Assembly (NCBI RefSeq): GCF_016086655.4
Contig: NC_052141.2
Coordinates: forward strand, 2,852,001-2,916,000
Origin: Lepeophtheirus salmonis
Lineage: Eukaryota; Arthropoda; Copepoda; Siphonostomatoida; Caligidae
Direction of reading: 5' to 3'
DNA length: 64,000 bases
A program made the position numbers and the translations under genes. The notes beneath the pieces were generated by a model. The model did no database searches and was not told where the DNA came from. It saw only the letters and a program-made list of their open reading frames with translations. Positions 12,600 to 24,145 of this stretch are shown here, in pieces (within the stretch, counting starts at the first letter, position 1; each line of letters begins with the position of its first letter).

Positions 12600-12850
12600 C
12601 TGTATAAGAAGAAATACAAAATTCCTGAGATTTCCTCCGAAACCGAACCCCGTGGGACATTATTGTGTGCCTTCGTCCCTGGCGCACACCCAAGGAATTT
12701 ATTGAGTTAACGAAGGTGTCCAAATAAAATGTTTACGAGGAGGTTTGTATCAGACAGAAACTCCGGCCACTGTTATGGGGTTAGCCCTGATTTCCTCAGC
12801 AAGAAAGAGGCCGGTGCACACCATCAAATCAACTACCACTTATCTTTGTT
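12600..12850 (+). pseudogene. Tc1/mariner HTH remnant
   Basis: In one frame 12692-12742 reads KEFIELTKVSK, stop, NVYEE, which corresponds to IEFTKLSNSTVYDV in the relic at 40700. Upstream, 12575-12665 aligns with 40565-40665 (both contain AACTGTATAAGAA). Downstream only a degraded part (VSDR...) is visible. A weak terminal-repeat-like match is seen between GGGCGGGTA (12512) and the complement of TACCACCCT (12983), but it is too short to fix the element borders. Confidence 0.5.
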
Positions 12851-13299
12851 GCGTTTGCATTAAACTTTTTTCTCAAAATTGAATACATCATTGAGAAGGA
12901 GTCCTTCTATTAGTAGTAACGTCTCCTATAAACTTTTATAAATAAGCGTTTAATTTGTTCTATATAAAGGGACAATAATTATGTACCACCCTGTAAATAA
13001 GTCTAGTAGGTTTCCGGAAATTTAAATAATAAGGTAAACTCATGAATATCCCCATGACTAATTAGTCATGCCCTTTTTTGTCTCGATTAAGTCGTGAGGC
13101 TATTTAATTGCTTATTGGACGGTTTACCTTGATTATAGGATATACAAATATATATTTTAAATTTGATTCCATCTATATTAATTCCTTCAGAAAAACACAC
13201 TATTGACATAGCACGAAATATACTAACTTATATGTATATACTAAGCTCATATTTCTAAGTTTCACAATTGAGATAAATTGTGACTATTTTACATGTACC

Positions 13300-13545
13300 A
13301 TTAGCTGCAGTGGTGCTCAATCTCTATTATTAGCTATTAACAGATATAATTATAAGAATAATTTACTACAAGAGCTACATGTACAAGTATACAAGAATAT
13401 TTGTAATAAACTGTATCCAGTCTTGGTCCAATAAAATGTTTATCATCCTTAAAATGTAAACTTTTTAATAAAATTCAAGCCAAATAGCACAATTAAGCGC
13501 TGAATTTAAGATATTTTACCTTCAAAAATGTACTATTACTAAATG
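13300..13545 (+). repeat. Inverted repeat pair, left copy
   Basis: This segment matches the reverse complement of 17735-17965. The shared landmarks in order are GCAGTGGTG, TATTATTAGCT, AATTATAAGAATAATTTACT, TCCTTAAAAT, ATAGCACA and AATTTAAGATATTTT. The two copies lie about 4.2 kb apart in opposite orientation, with the tRNA gene and the candidate exon between them. They may be two independent insertions of one unknown element. Confidence 0.75.
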
Positions 13546-13969
13546 TTTATTTTGAATGAAATATTTGTTACAAGCATAAACAATTTAGCAAACTGAAAAC
13601 TTGTCACTATATTATCCTGATGATCATCACAAAATTTGAATCTTGTAGCTTCGATATTGGTGAAGTTAACTTTTTTTTTGTTCAAGCTAAGCTGCTCTCC
13701 TTTCAAACATTATTCCAATAATCAGAGTAATCATATTTATTTTCAGTCTCTTTTATTTTTTATAATACGGAAAAAGCTACCAAATGCACCCTCAGATGTT
13801 GCATATCAAATTATTCAAAGGTATTTGTCTTCAGCAATGCAAAATTGATTGCTATTTAGAATATATATATATAAAGGCAACGTCTGTAAGATCTCCATAT
13901 TTTTTTAATCTCCCTCCGAACTGTTTACAGCATCACGAAGTTCAATTAGGGATGGTAATTTTGTTGAGA

Positions 13970-14275
13970 GGGCTTCTGGCATAGAAAAGGGTCAAATCTT
14001 ATCAGCTATGATATGGCTTACTTTCTGTCTACCTCCCTGTGACCCTCCTCTATACCTGATCTCAACCCTTTGGACTATACACTATACAGTTTGAAATCCC
14101 TTATACAAAAACATTAGCTGCACCTCCGAAGGGAACTTGGATTCCCTTAGACGTTCCGTCATGACACCATGATATGACATGGACACAGTCTTTATCATCA
14201 AGAGTTAAAAATCAGTTCCTTCGCATGTGGAGGCTGCTATTTCCTTTAAAGGAGGGTATATGAAATAAAGCTAAA
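13970..14275 (+). pseudogene. Tc1/mariner C-terminal remnant (deletion subfamily B)
   Basis: The codons at 14064-14084 read NPLDYTL, with the Asp corresponding to the third catalytic residue at 14073-14075. After frame changes, GNLDSLRRSVM (about 14130-14165) and a tail with KGGYMK (about 14250-14270) follow. Upstream sequence at 13975-14020 resembles the deletion junction of the copies at 37371 and 51037 (AAATCTTAT before the DFWP-like codons). No HTH part is seen. It is inactive because of stops and frameshifts and the absent core. Confidence 0.6.
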
Positions 14276-14625
14276 CATAGTATTTAAACAAATTAGTGTT
14301 AAGTATTACTCTCTTGAGTACATACAAATCACGTCTTTCGTCATTACGATATGCGTCTGCAATTTTTGTGTCCCCACTTTGGTAACAAAATTCCATTTTA
14401 TTATTATTAAATCGTCTGAATCTGTGTTTCAATTTCACAAAACAATGTAATTCTGAAAATTTCTTTGAATAGCTTCTAGCAAATAATCTATAAATTAAAC
14501 GTCATGCAGCTGAGTTCCTCTCCCCCAAACATCCTTCCAATTATCATTCATTTCTAGGATTTTTTTATATATATACTAAATAAAACTTGATTGTGAATTC
14601 TAATAATGTAGATTTCCTTCTCTAG

Positions 14626-14705
14626 GAGAGACGTGTGAATCGAAGCCACAATACACATTAAGTTGAGGAGAATAATGTCTTACAATCGCATTGTCGAAGA
14701 GCTAC
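14626..14705 (+). CDS. Candidate short exon with start codon
   Basis: A pyrimidine-rich tract ending in CTAG (AG at 14624-14625) precedes 14626, and GTATGT, a strong splice donor, follows at 14706-14711. Between them an ATG at 14675 opens MSYNRIVEELR, split after the first base of the eleventh codon. The upstream part (14626-14674) would be 5' untranslated. This layout fits a second exon of a spliced gene that carries the start codon. I do not recognise the protein, and no partner exon could be identified in the window, so this is a prediction from splice signals only. Confidence 0.35.
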
Positions 14706-14711
14706 GTATGT

Positions 14712-15235
14712 ATGCTCCTTTGTTCTTTTAATTGTATATGTATATACAACCCTGCCCTTTTATTTATGCAGATATGCACATACTTTTTTTTAACTGATTG
14801 ATTTTATCTTTCTCCAACCCATTATGGATCCAATGATTTGTAAGTTCTTTGGAGATAAAATTAGTTATAGGAGGTACATAGTTACATCAATTGGTCTTTG
14901 TTTGTGTAGGTAGAGAAGGGACTATTTATAGGTACTCTCTTTATGGATAGGAAATATAATCTTTTTTTTTTTTTTTTAATTTGTATCTTTTGGAATACAT
15001 ATTATAATCTTATTTTGGGGGTATCGGCTATAATTATAAGGAGTTTTTTATGGCTATTCGTATAATTGCCTTTGGTCCGTGTGGGGAAAGGTATAAGTTA
15101 ATTAGTTGGAGTAAAATAATAAAAGTATATGCTTCTCATCCGGGATTCAGAATAGATCCATAGATCGATAATAATATTGTGATGGAGATGAAGTAAATGG
15201 CCTGGAACGCTTCTGCCTTAACAAAGAAAACCCAT
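14712..15235. other. Non-coding spacer
   Basis: AT-rich, with a long T run near 14960-14980. If the exon at 14626 is real, this would be its intron. No downstream exon is recognised. Confidence 0.4.
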
Positions 15236-15430
15236 TGTTTTTGAGCCATATTTTTGGAAACAACAAAAGTACCGGCACACTTTGAACAATAACTCACAAA
15301 CTAAAGAACAGATTGTCATGACATTATGTCAGCTGTCTTTTGAAGGTTAGTACTAACTGGAAAAGAGGTGAATGAAATAAAAAAATAGCGTCGTCTATGT
15401 GTGAAGACCGGGAATTTTCAGTTCATGGTT
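15236..15430 (+). repeat. Dispersed repeat family R2, copy 1
   Basis: Matches 23125-23310 in the same orientation. Shared blocks include GGAAA(C/T)AACAAAAGTA, CTGTCTTTTGAAGGTT(A/G)GTA and TCTATGTGTGAA. Length is about 190 bases. No coding frame is kept. It could be a non-coding part of a transposon, but the family is not recognised. Confidence 0.75.
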
Positions 15431-16254
15431 TATGTACTTTTAAAATCGGCTAGTGCCAACAAAGAAATGGCTAAAAAATCGGCTAAATATATACTATATC
15501 TAGAGGGATTTAAATTTTTTTCAGCTCCTTAATACATTATTTTCAAAATTTTAGCAGGAGGATTGAGGCTGCACAAAGAAAAAATTTACTATACCTTAAC
15601 AATATTAGAAAATCAGCGAGGCTGTCTACAAAGAAAAAAAAAAATACTCATAAAAAGGTGTTCTTAAAACGCTTGGGCGTCCGACTCCTTTTCTTCTCTT
15701 ATACTTTACAAAGATATCAATTGTAGCTATTACATTAAAACTCTTAATTTGCATATAATCACTTTACACGCTCAAAATCGAACCAATAGTTTTTATTTAT
15801 ATATTCCTGATATTAGTAAAATTCGTTCAAAAATCTTTTAAACTAATGCAAAGATCAGCTAAGCTTTCAAACTACCAGCTAAAGGATATCTTATCAGCCT
15901 AAACAAGTATAATATCAGCTGACCTAGCAACACTGTCAATAATAATACTGCGATGTAATATAAAATCCCTCAGCATAGGTTTTAATGCTATATCAATATG
16001 CAACAACATATTCGGTCGACGGATAAGACTCACATTTATAATTGTTACTTAAGCCATAAAACACGAAAACAGCCATTAAAATCTTCCACCACAATAGGTT
16101 TAGTAGATATTCCACAAGTTATTTAATTATTTATCTGAAAAAATAAATCAAAATCGACCTTTTCTTCAACTATTTTTTTAAAGAGTTGTAATGTAAGATT
16201 TATTGTTTAGTTTTAGATATAGTATAAAAAAATTGACAAAATATAAACTTCCAA

Positions 16255-16845
16255 ACATGATACTTCATTATACAGGATCTTTGTTTAATTAGACACATTT
16301 TGTAGGAATTTTATTTAAGATAACTTAATAAATGATTCATGTTTTGTTGCTCGAATGTTTTTTAACAACTATTATTACCTTTAATTTTATATAATAAGTT
16401 GTTTCACATAGAAATATGACTCTGAACCGTACCTTTATTCTAAAAAAGTGATTTAAAAAAAAAACCATTTTGTGACAATGTCTATTTTTGTTGAAGATTT
16501 TGATAGTAACTTTTGTGTTCTGTAGCTGAAATGACAATAATAATAAATGTGGCTTTGAGCCGGTGAGCGATCTAAGACCTAAAATTTGTAATTAAAGTTG
16601 TACATAGGATCCTAGATATTATAAAAAAAATGAAATCGAAAAGTGATAAGGTAACTTTAACAGTAGGAAACATGTTTTGGAGAAGAGCAACGAAGGTGTC
16701 ATGACGTTATATCAAACTATTTTTGTATAATTAGGCACATTTTGTAGCATCAGTATTAGAATAACTTAATTAATAACTCATCTTTGGTTTGCTTGAATTT
16801 TTTAATTGTTATTACCTTTAATTTTCATCTACCGTAATGCCAAAA
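16255..16845 (+). repeat. Direct repeat pair with R1 fragment between
   Basis: 16258-16400 and 16703-16845 share TAATTAG(A/G)CACATTTTGTAG, AATAACTTAAT and TTATTACCTTTAATTTT, an offset of about 445 bases. Between them, 16650-16715 carries a fragment of family R1 (TGTTTTGGAGAAGAGCA and TGTCATGA). The repeats could flank a former insertion, or reflect a local duplication. Confidence 0.65.
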
Positions 16846-17144
16846 GTTGTGAATTTAGTACTCCGGATATTTTTTATTTAGTTCCTCTCAAAATAAAAAT
16901 AGTCATCCTAATTCCAATAAAATGGTCCTTCATGGACGCAGTTTGATTTGAAAATCTGTAAAATCTTGAATAAAATGAAATTTTTTTAATGTTGTTTCGT
17001 TAAATTTTTTTACTTGAATCCAGTTACAGTAAGTATAGCTACTTGGAATTAGGTAATCGGTAAAAAATAACAAAAACTTTAAAAAATAACTATAAAGTTA
17101 ATTTAAAAAAATTATATAAAATTAAATTCCATTTTTAACATCCA

Positions 17145-17216
17145 GGGGATGTAGCGCAGTGGTAGCGCGTTCGCTTTGCATGTGAAAGGCCCCGGGTTCG
17201 ATCCCCGGCATCTCCA
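17145..17216 (+). tRNA. tRNA-Ala (anticodon TGC)
   Basis: The 72-base sequence folds into a complete cloverleaf. Acceptor stem 17145-17151 pairs with 17209-17215 (one G-T pair). The D arm contains the A box around TAGCGCAGTGGT (17152-17163). The anticodon stem 17170-17174/17182-17186 encloses loop TTTGCAT with anticodon TGC at 17177-17179. The T stem 17192-17196/17204-17208 encloses TTCGATC, giving a good B box. The discriminator base is A, and no CCA is encoded, as expected in a eukaryotic nuclear gene. The nearest four-T run is at 17242-17245. The D-stem reads GCGC where many animal tRNA-Ala genes have GCTC, but pairing is kept. It decodes GCA and appears intact. Confidence 0.97.
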
Positions 17217-17734
17217 TATGATATTTCTTTATATTGATACATTTTAAAATTGAATCACCCAAAATTATGTAATTTTTGGCTTTAGCGTATTTTATATTGA
17301 TATTTTTTACGATTGAGTCACAGGAAATTAGGTAATTTTTGACCTTAGCGTAATTAATGCTCATAAGTTGGAAATAAATCAATATTTCACTATTTCTAAG
17401 CTACTTTTTATGAAAACAATTGAGATTAATACTTATAAGTTTAAGGTATTAAGTTTTTTCATACCATCATCGATCTCCTCATCTGAATCCAAACATGGTA
17501 ATGAAAATAAAGAAGATTTATCCAATTAAATAATGTATCTATTTATTTATGTAAAAATTTGAAATCGTTTACATTAATTTTGAAATTAGTAATTCGTCAA
17601 TCCAGAGCAAAAGCATCCTGGTTATATCAGACTTAGAGCTGCTATTTTTTAATAACCTTTCTTAGTCAATAGGTTATCAGATTTTTAAAAATTATTTATA
17701 CCTGTTAAAAATATAAAATTTATACAATACATTT

Positions 17735-17965
17735 ACCCGATAGCATATTTTTGCAGACAAAATATCTTAAATTTAGCGCTAAACTGTGCTATCTGGTTTA
17801 AATTTTAAGGATATATAACAATTGTATTATATTTAGAGATGTTACACTGCTAATATTCACAAAAAATGAGTTGTATATTATTACGTTTGGCTATTGAAGT
17901 AAATTATTCTTATAATTATATTTGTTCAAAGCTAATAATATGGATTGCACACCACTGCACCTAAT
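17735..17965 (-). repeat. Inverted repeat pair, right copy
   Basis: Reverse-complement match of 13300-13545 with the same order of blocks. The outer end here is GCACACCACTGCACCTAAT. No coding frame is present. Confidence 0.75.
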
Positions 17966-18665
17966 CGTCATAATATATCTCACTTTTTAACTTGGAAATT
18001 AGAGCTTCAATGTAGGTCCTGTCATATTCACTATTGTGGAACTTATTTTTACAAATTTTTGAAATATGATATATTTATGGTGTCAAAATATTCATTTTAG
18101 AATATAAATATCATTGGCTAACTTTAAACTATTTTTGAAATTTCACTCTTTTATTAGAAAAAAATGTGTTTTGTCTTGATGTCATATATTTTTCTTGATC
18201 TGTCTACATTGTAGCTTTTTGTCAAAAAAAAAAATATATATATATATATCTACAATGTTCCCAAAAAGAAAGATAAGTGGAGCAACATGAATTGTTGGTC
18301 TCTGCCTTTCTGTCTGTTCTTTTGCGTGTCAGTGCCAAAACTTCAACTGGTACATACACAAATTTCCGAGAACATGTATACTTTACTCAGATAAACTAAA
18401 TGCACAAATATGGATGACCTTAAAGAGCTTATTATTACGTTCATTTGAAGAAAAAAAATATATAACAAAATTTTGTAAAATAAATCAAAAATTAGGATTT
18501 TTTTAGGATGCCCTTAGTAACATATTCAGTCCTATACTACATTTCTTTTTGTCAACAGCTGAAACTTAGATCAAGTTCTTTCGTCAATTGTCGTCTTTAT
18601 ATTTATAGGTATTTGTCTATGGGCTTAGCGTATGCAAACTCTTTTATTTGAACGGATATGTACAC

Positions 18666-19201
18666 GTACCCCTTGGGATTCTTGGAGGTACTCCAGGGGG
18701 TACAAGAGATTTTGAAACAATATTTTACTCGTGGGTGTAAGAAAGTGTAGGGTGTCTGCAGGGGGTAGGCTGGAGAGGTTGTAGTCCCCATACTACCAGT
18801 TAAGGAATTATTTGTTTTTTACAAGAAAAATTTTATAATGAAATTTTTTTATCAAAAAATTTAATTTTTTGTGAACAGCTGTAGATTTTGAATTTTTTTG
18901 TGAATAGTTACGGATTTTTGAAATTTTCTTCAAAAAAATTTAACTTTTTGAGAATTGCAGTTGATTTTTGATTTTTTCAAAAATTAATATTTAAAATTTT
19001 TTTCAAAAAATTTAGTTGTTGATTTTTTTTTCCTAAAAATTCAAATTTTTAGATTACTTTTCAAAAAATCCCCAAAAAATATATATAGTCCTGCAGACAC
19101 TCCTATCATTGAACCTAAAATCCTATGTGCTAAAGGGGATACTTGGTTTAAATAAATATTTTACATGTGGTACATCACTAAAAAAAGGTTGAGAAGCCCT
19201 G
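18666..19201 (-). mobile_element. hAT-like non-autonomous element
   Basis: Read on the minus strand from 19201, the sequence begins CAGGGCTTCTCAACC, typical of hAT-superfamily ends, followed by a GTACCACATG subterminal block. The opposite side has GTACCCCTTGGGATTCTTGG and CTCCAGGGGGTACAAGAG, also typical of hAT termini, but the outermost CAGGG bases are lost. A possible 8-base target duplication is ATGTACAC (18658-18665) and ATGTACAA (19202-19209), with 7 of 8 matching. The middle (18830-19075) is A/T-rich repetitive sequence with several RAAAAAATTTAA-like blocks and no transposase. Confidence 0.7.
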
Positions 19202-19209
19202 ATGTACAA

Positions 19210-20500
19210 GATACAATTTGTATAAATAATTAGACATTTTTCGTCTTAACATGCATAATTTAATAAAACAATTGGTCCTTCTAATTACCTTCTATTATTT
19301 AATACTATCCTTTCCTTTTGATTACTTAGAATTATATGGTTATTAATTATTTATGAATAATATAACTGTGGGCATTTGAACACTTTATAATGTGCCACGG
19401 AATACTTATATTTCACTAATTATACATTAAAATAGTCAAAGATTACACCATTAATATATCAATCATCGATGATGGAATATTCAATTAATTACATAATCCT
19501 CTGATCAAAAGAATCACTATAAATCCTTCCTTAACAATTAATGCAACTTGTACATATTGCATACACAAGTTCCAATTTGTACACAATATATGAAATAAAA
19601 CTACTATATTAAATCATTAATTGTTATTTTATTTAAATCAATAGAAGGGAATAAGCTCCATCTAGCGACACAAAATGAAAAAAAAATGAATAAACACTTT
19701 GATATGATATTTGAAACAATATTCAAACCTTTGTCATTTATAATTATAAAGCTTTCAAAACCATTCAAATCACTTTAGCCCTTTAAAAGGAAGGTTTTTC
19801 TTTGTGAGGCATTCGAGTCAATAAATTACATTCAAAATATGCCTGTGTCTTTGGGTCAAAAATAACAATCCAACAAAGACAAGGGAATTCAATGCGATTT
19901 TTCAAATATAGTATGTACATAAATGCTCATTTAGTTGAGTTGTTCAATTAATGGAATAATTCTATTTGCATACGTATCTTTAAATCCTTTCATAAAAAAC
20001 CATTTCTGTGACACTCAATTTATGATGCTTCCCCCAACTTCTCCTCATTTGAAAGAAGTTTTTTGAAAATGTTAAAGGCTTTGGGTAAAGAAGTTAATGA
20101 GGCGTAGATTTAAGGTTGGGGAAGCTTTCAAAAGATGAGGGGACATGATATTTGGAAGAATATACGTTTTTTCATATGTACGTACATTATAAAAAAGTGT
20201 GCCTCAAGTGAGCCTTAATGGGCTGTGAATATGTTCATAACTTCATTTATTTTCTATATGCATCATTTTATAAAAATCATAACTTCATTTACATATATAG
20301 TAAAAAAGAAAATATGGTTTCATAGAAGATTACCCCCTTATAATAAATGTGTCCCGTCAAAACAAAAAAAGCTATAATGATTTTCTCAAAATTTGACAGT
20401 TGTAGTCTCTGACAAATTATCCTTCATTTCTATGAACAAATTATTCTTATTAACCCTTTAGGTGTGTCCCAAGTTACGCGTAAAGACAGCAAAATGGATC
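19210..20500. other. Non-coding spacer with R3 copy
   Basis: Contains the repeat R3 at about 19425-19590 and, near 20030-20145, a loose inverted pair (CTTCCCCCAACTT and GGTTGGGGAAG). No gene is recognised. Confidence 0.55.
19425..19590 (+). repeat. Dispersed repeat family R3, copy 1
   Basis: Shares with 48500-48665 the blocks TAGTCAAAGATTACACCATT, GAATATTCAATTAATT, CACTATAAATCCTT and a terminal part with GCAACTTGTACA and CAATTTGTACA. The CAACTTGTAC boxes also occur at 55240-55262. The element type is unknown. Confidence 0.6.
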
Positions 20501-20524
20501 CTAACAATAAAAGAATGATTCATA

Positions 20525-20600
20525 GACATATTTGATGGTTGATAGGGGCCATATTGGACCCAATACAAGTATCTTCAATTAAATAAAGATTTTAAACTAT
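20525..20600 (+). repeat. R4 copy 2
   Basis: Matches the second half of the R4 copy at 2005 (GATAGGGGCCATATTGGACC, then TCAATTAAATAAAGATTTTA). Confidence 0.5.
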
Positions 20601-20929
20601 AGATAAGAATTAGGGAATGATAAAACATATCAAAAATTTGAATGCAAACCCTCTAATATAATCAAATATGTCTATAAAAATTGTGCTGTATATACAGGGC
20701 TTCTTATATAAAATGAGGATATTTCGACTAATACTTTGAATTTCGCGCTAAAAATTGCTTCTCTCTGACTGGTTATCTTTTATGTTTGATATAAGAGTTT
20801 GTTTATAAAGAAGGTCAAAGCTATGAAAGTTTTTGTATTACTTGAAGCACAAGTTCATTGCTATTCTATTTCTGTGAAAAAGATTATATTCACAGTTTAA
20901 AAAAATAATCCTGATAGAGTAAATAAAAC

Positions 20930-21250
20930 TTTATATCACAGAAATAATATGACTTGACAATTTGGAGAAATTTTGTAGAGGAGTAGCTAAGCTGTCATGA
21001 TATTTTATTGGATTTGCTGTGAGCAGATATGGGAGGAGGGATGTAAATGAAAAGTTTGTGTATCTAGTCAGGACTTATGCAGAAATTAAAAGATCCTCAA
21101 ATATACTTTGAGTCTAAGAAGAACTTAAACTTATAATTCTCAAACAAATCCTCATTGTTAATCTTTCTTTTTCCCGAACCAGTGATTACTTTATACTTAT
21201 ATTTTATTTTTTAAAGAATAATCATAACAGCTTTGGAAAGTATGAAAACC
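20930..21250 (+). repeat. R1 copy 2 (diverged)
   Basis: Core blocks CTTGACAATTTGGAG, GAGTAGCTAAGCTGTCATGA, TTTGCTGTGAGCAGATATGG and CAAACAAATCCTCATTG follow the R1 order. Confidence 0.6.
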
Positions 21251-21762
21251 CCTGTTTAGGATATAACTACAAAAGAGTCACACTCGACAAATGTCCTATT
21301 TTTTACAACTCTACTGACACTCCAGCTTTTTTTTTTATCCTCTCTCAACCTCAGCTCTCAAAGGGGAAATACAAAATTTAGAAAAAAAAGATATAGCAGA
21401 TAGCCTTCTGTATTTTTAATTGTTGCCAACGGTTCATTATTATTTAGAGAATATCTATGTAGATTTAAGTTACTATAAATGTACATTTAATTGGTAATCT
21501 CATCAATGACTTTCAAAGACCTTTGATTTAAATAAAATAATTTAAAAATCATCTTTACTACCCCTAGTGAGTTTATAGTAGGTTGAGTACACTGCTTCAA
21601 ATCATACAAATGTCACCTGATGACAATTAATGAAAACAGATTCAAGGAAAATGCACTGAATCCTGGTATATTTCAAAAAGCTGATTGCTTTATACAAGAT
21701 GTGGTAGATCGATCAACAGCTAATATAAAAATGCAAAAGAATTCCTGGGGGTTGTAAGGATA

Positions 21763-22341
21763 TCGGGTGTGACGTTGAAATCTGAACAATCTATACTTTT
21801 ACCTTGAACGATATATATTTGTGTTGTCACTAAATATGCTCATAAAAAGTATTTGAATACTAGCTGCAAAGTTATAATGTATCTTCTAATATTTAATGTA
21901 GCCCCTTTTAGGATCGACGATGGCCTCGAGACGCTTGAGTACGTTTTTCTTATATATACTTTGGACATATCGACCAAGTGTTTGTATACATGGTTTTAAT
22001 GTCCATGATGTCTTCGTGCCTAAGGGTGCAGGTCACACAACCAAACGACGTAGTCACAGGGTTGGAGTAGGGTAATTACGGAGTTTACTTTTATTTTTGC
22101 CAGAAATCGATGTTATCGCTCAATTTTCTTTGATAATAGGATGCAGGAGCGCTGTATTGTTGCAGGACCACACACAGAAAGTTTGCCCGAATCAACAGTA
22201 GCAAAGGAGACTCCATATTTTATTTTCTGCGTCAAGAAATGTAAGGATCTTCATGCAATTCATGCACCAATTTTTTATATAACTTAAAAAAGATACAGAA
22301 TTGAAATATCGGATAAGTACTATTTCAGCGTCGCACCCCGT
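21763..22341 (-). mobile_element. Decayed Tc1/mariner element with TIRs
   Basis: Bounded by TA at 21761-21762 and 22342-22343. The ends TCGGGTGTGACGTTGAAAT and, as complement of the right end, ACGGGGTGCGACGCTGAAAT form imperfect inverted repeats. On the minus strand 21950 to 21900 reads KRLEAIVDPKRGYIK, which matches the conserved C-terminal tail of Tc1/mariner transposases. The rest of the interior (22000-22300) keeps no readable core. Length of 579 bases is less than half of a complete element. Confidence 0.75.
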
Positions 22342-22344
22342 TAA

Positions 22345-23120
22345 AACTTCATACAATTTGAAATTATAAATACCTCACAAGAACATCACGCAACCTCTTT
22401 AAATCACTTCTTTTTTCCCCCCTTTACAAATCTATATAGTATACTTTTAATGTACTTTAAAGAAAAAAATCTTGAATCATTGTTATTTAAAAAACACCAC
22501 CCAATGAAAATGGGTTAATTTAATCCATTTATAAAGAATAAGTATACATCTACTGCCTTAAACTACTTAGTTTTTATATACTTATATATATACCTACAGA
22601 AAGAAATGAAAGTTTTTTAAATTTATGAGAAGGAAAAAAAACAAACAATTTGGTTGTCAGTTTATTTTTACTCCATTAAAGACAATTTCCTATAGGTGTT
22701 CCAATGTAAATACAAACATAGGTAGGTAGATAGATGAACGGTAATTGATTTCACTTCATGTTTTTATAAGTGTATACCTACATTTATTTTACAGCCCTGT
22801 TGTATAGATAAAAAATCAGATCAGTTTTACAACTATTGAATCTTCTTTTCCTTCAAATAGATGCATGTCAATACAAACTCATATATACAGTGTCAAGTAC
22901 TCAATTTTTTGGTTTTAGTTTTGACTAGGGTCTATCGATGTATCAGAATAGGCCAACATCAGCCTAAATAATACTGATTCGACTGATAACTTTACTAATT
23001 ATTTTATTTAACTTCCCCTAATGATGCAAAGTTCCCATTACACTTTTCAAGCCATTACTTAGCTTGAACGGTACTTTTTTCTCGTCGCAGTGTAGTGTAA
23101 AATACAAACACTAACTTTTT
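22345..23120. other. Non-coding spacer
   Basis: No gene or recognised repeat is visible. Confidence 0.5.
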
Positions 23121-23124
23121 TTTT

Positions 23125-23310
23125 TTTTGATCCATTGTCTTGGAAATAACAAAAGTAGCGTGACACTGGCAGTTGTAAGCCACGAACTAAAGTACAAATT
23201 GCCATTAAATTTTGACAACTGTCTTTTGAAGGTTGGTACTAACTGAAATTAAGGCAAATAGAAACAAAAATTGGGCTATCTATGTGTGAATCCTGGGACT
23301 TTTCTCCCAT
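23125..23310 (+). repeat. R2 copy 2
   Basis: Second copy of the 15236-15430 repeat, same orientation, with small indels. Confidence 0.75.
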
Positions 23311-23584
23311 ATTTTAGGAAAAAAAAATATAATTTATATAATTATAAACTTGAGTACAAAGATGATCTTACACGTCATTTTGAACCGATATTAAAAATGA
23401 TATTTTATTTTATAAATAATTTTAGAAAATCATATACATATCTAAGAAAACTCATAGGAATGTTGAGTTATATTCTTGTAGAGACAAAAATCTAATGAGT
23501 ACTGTGGAATCAGTAGATTTAGAATGACAAATAAATTTGAAACGGAATATGTATTGTATATACATGAACACTTCTCAAAAGTAA

Positions 23585-24145
23585 CGTGTAAAAAGTTCCT
23601 TGATGAGGGAGAATTTCAAGATCCGGACTTTGAAAAGAATGTATCAGATGAAGAGGATGTCGATGAATACCTGACTCATTCTTAAATGAAGAAGTCTTCT
23701 TTTTTTTCCCTGAATGTGATATTTTCTTGCTAAAAGATGGTTAAATTGAATTAACCTCATTGGCAAAAAATAGAAACGAGTGTAGGAATTGTACTCGTAA
23801 AATCATAACAATGACTTTTGAGCCCACAAGATTCGACATAGTCCTTTCAAGGGACATCTTTCAACATTTTGCCTATCCATCACTCCCAATATTGAAAGAA
23901 TCATATTGAAAATGGCTCATTTAGAGGATTTTACAAGATACGGCGAGAATTGAACAACCCTTCATAAGACTGAACTTACATAAGTTTATTGGCATAGTGT
24001 GTTATCCATCTTGTGGTGTGGCTACTCCTAGTTTTTAGAACACAGAGACTAATAAGGCAATTTTTAGGGCTATAAGCGCCGTTGAAAGCCTTGCAGACCT
24101 ACGCAATGATATCAATTTTGCATCTTCAAAAACAACTGTAGAATA
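23585..24145 (+). pseudogene. piggyBac-like transposase remnant, N-terminal half
   Basis: The first part (23590-23685) reads FLDEGEFQDPDFEKNVSDEE and ends at a stop; an acidic N-terminus of this kind is usual in piggyBac-type transposases. After frame breaks, 23820-24000 reads LSRDIFQHF and then LHKFIGIVCY, and 24050-24140 reads AIFRAISAVESLADLRNDI. These resemble the segments that precede the catalytic domain in piggyBac proteins. No catalytic Asp motifs follow and no TTAA-flanked ends were located. Assignment is by motif order only. A chance match is possible for single blocks but less so for all four in order. Confidence 0.45.

Noticed and set aside
17122..17382. 86-codon open frame on the minus strand
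   Set aside because: It runs antisense through the tRNA-Ala gene (PGIEPGAFHMQSERATTALHP is the typical antisense-tRNA peptide).
18840..19075. Apparent low-complexity tandem repeat of AAAAATTT blocks as a separate satellite
   Set aside because: It lies inside the hAT-like remnant and has no fixed period.
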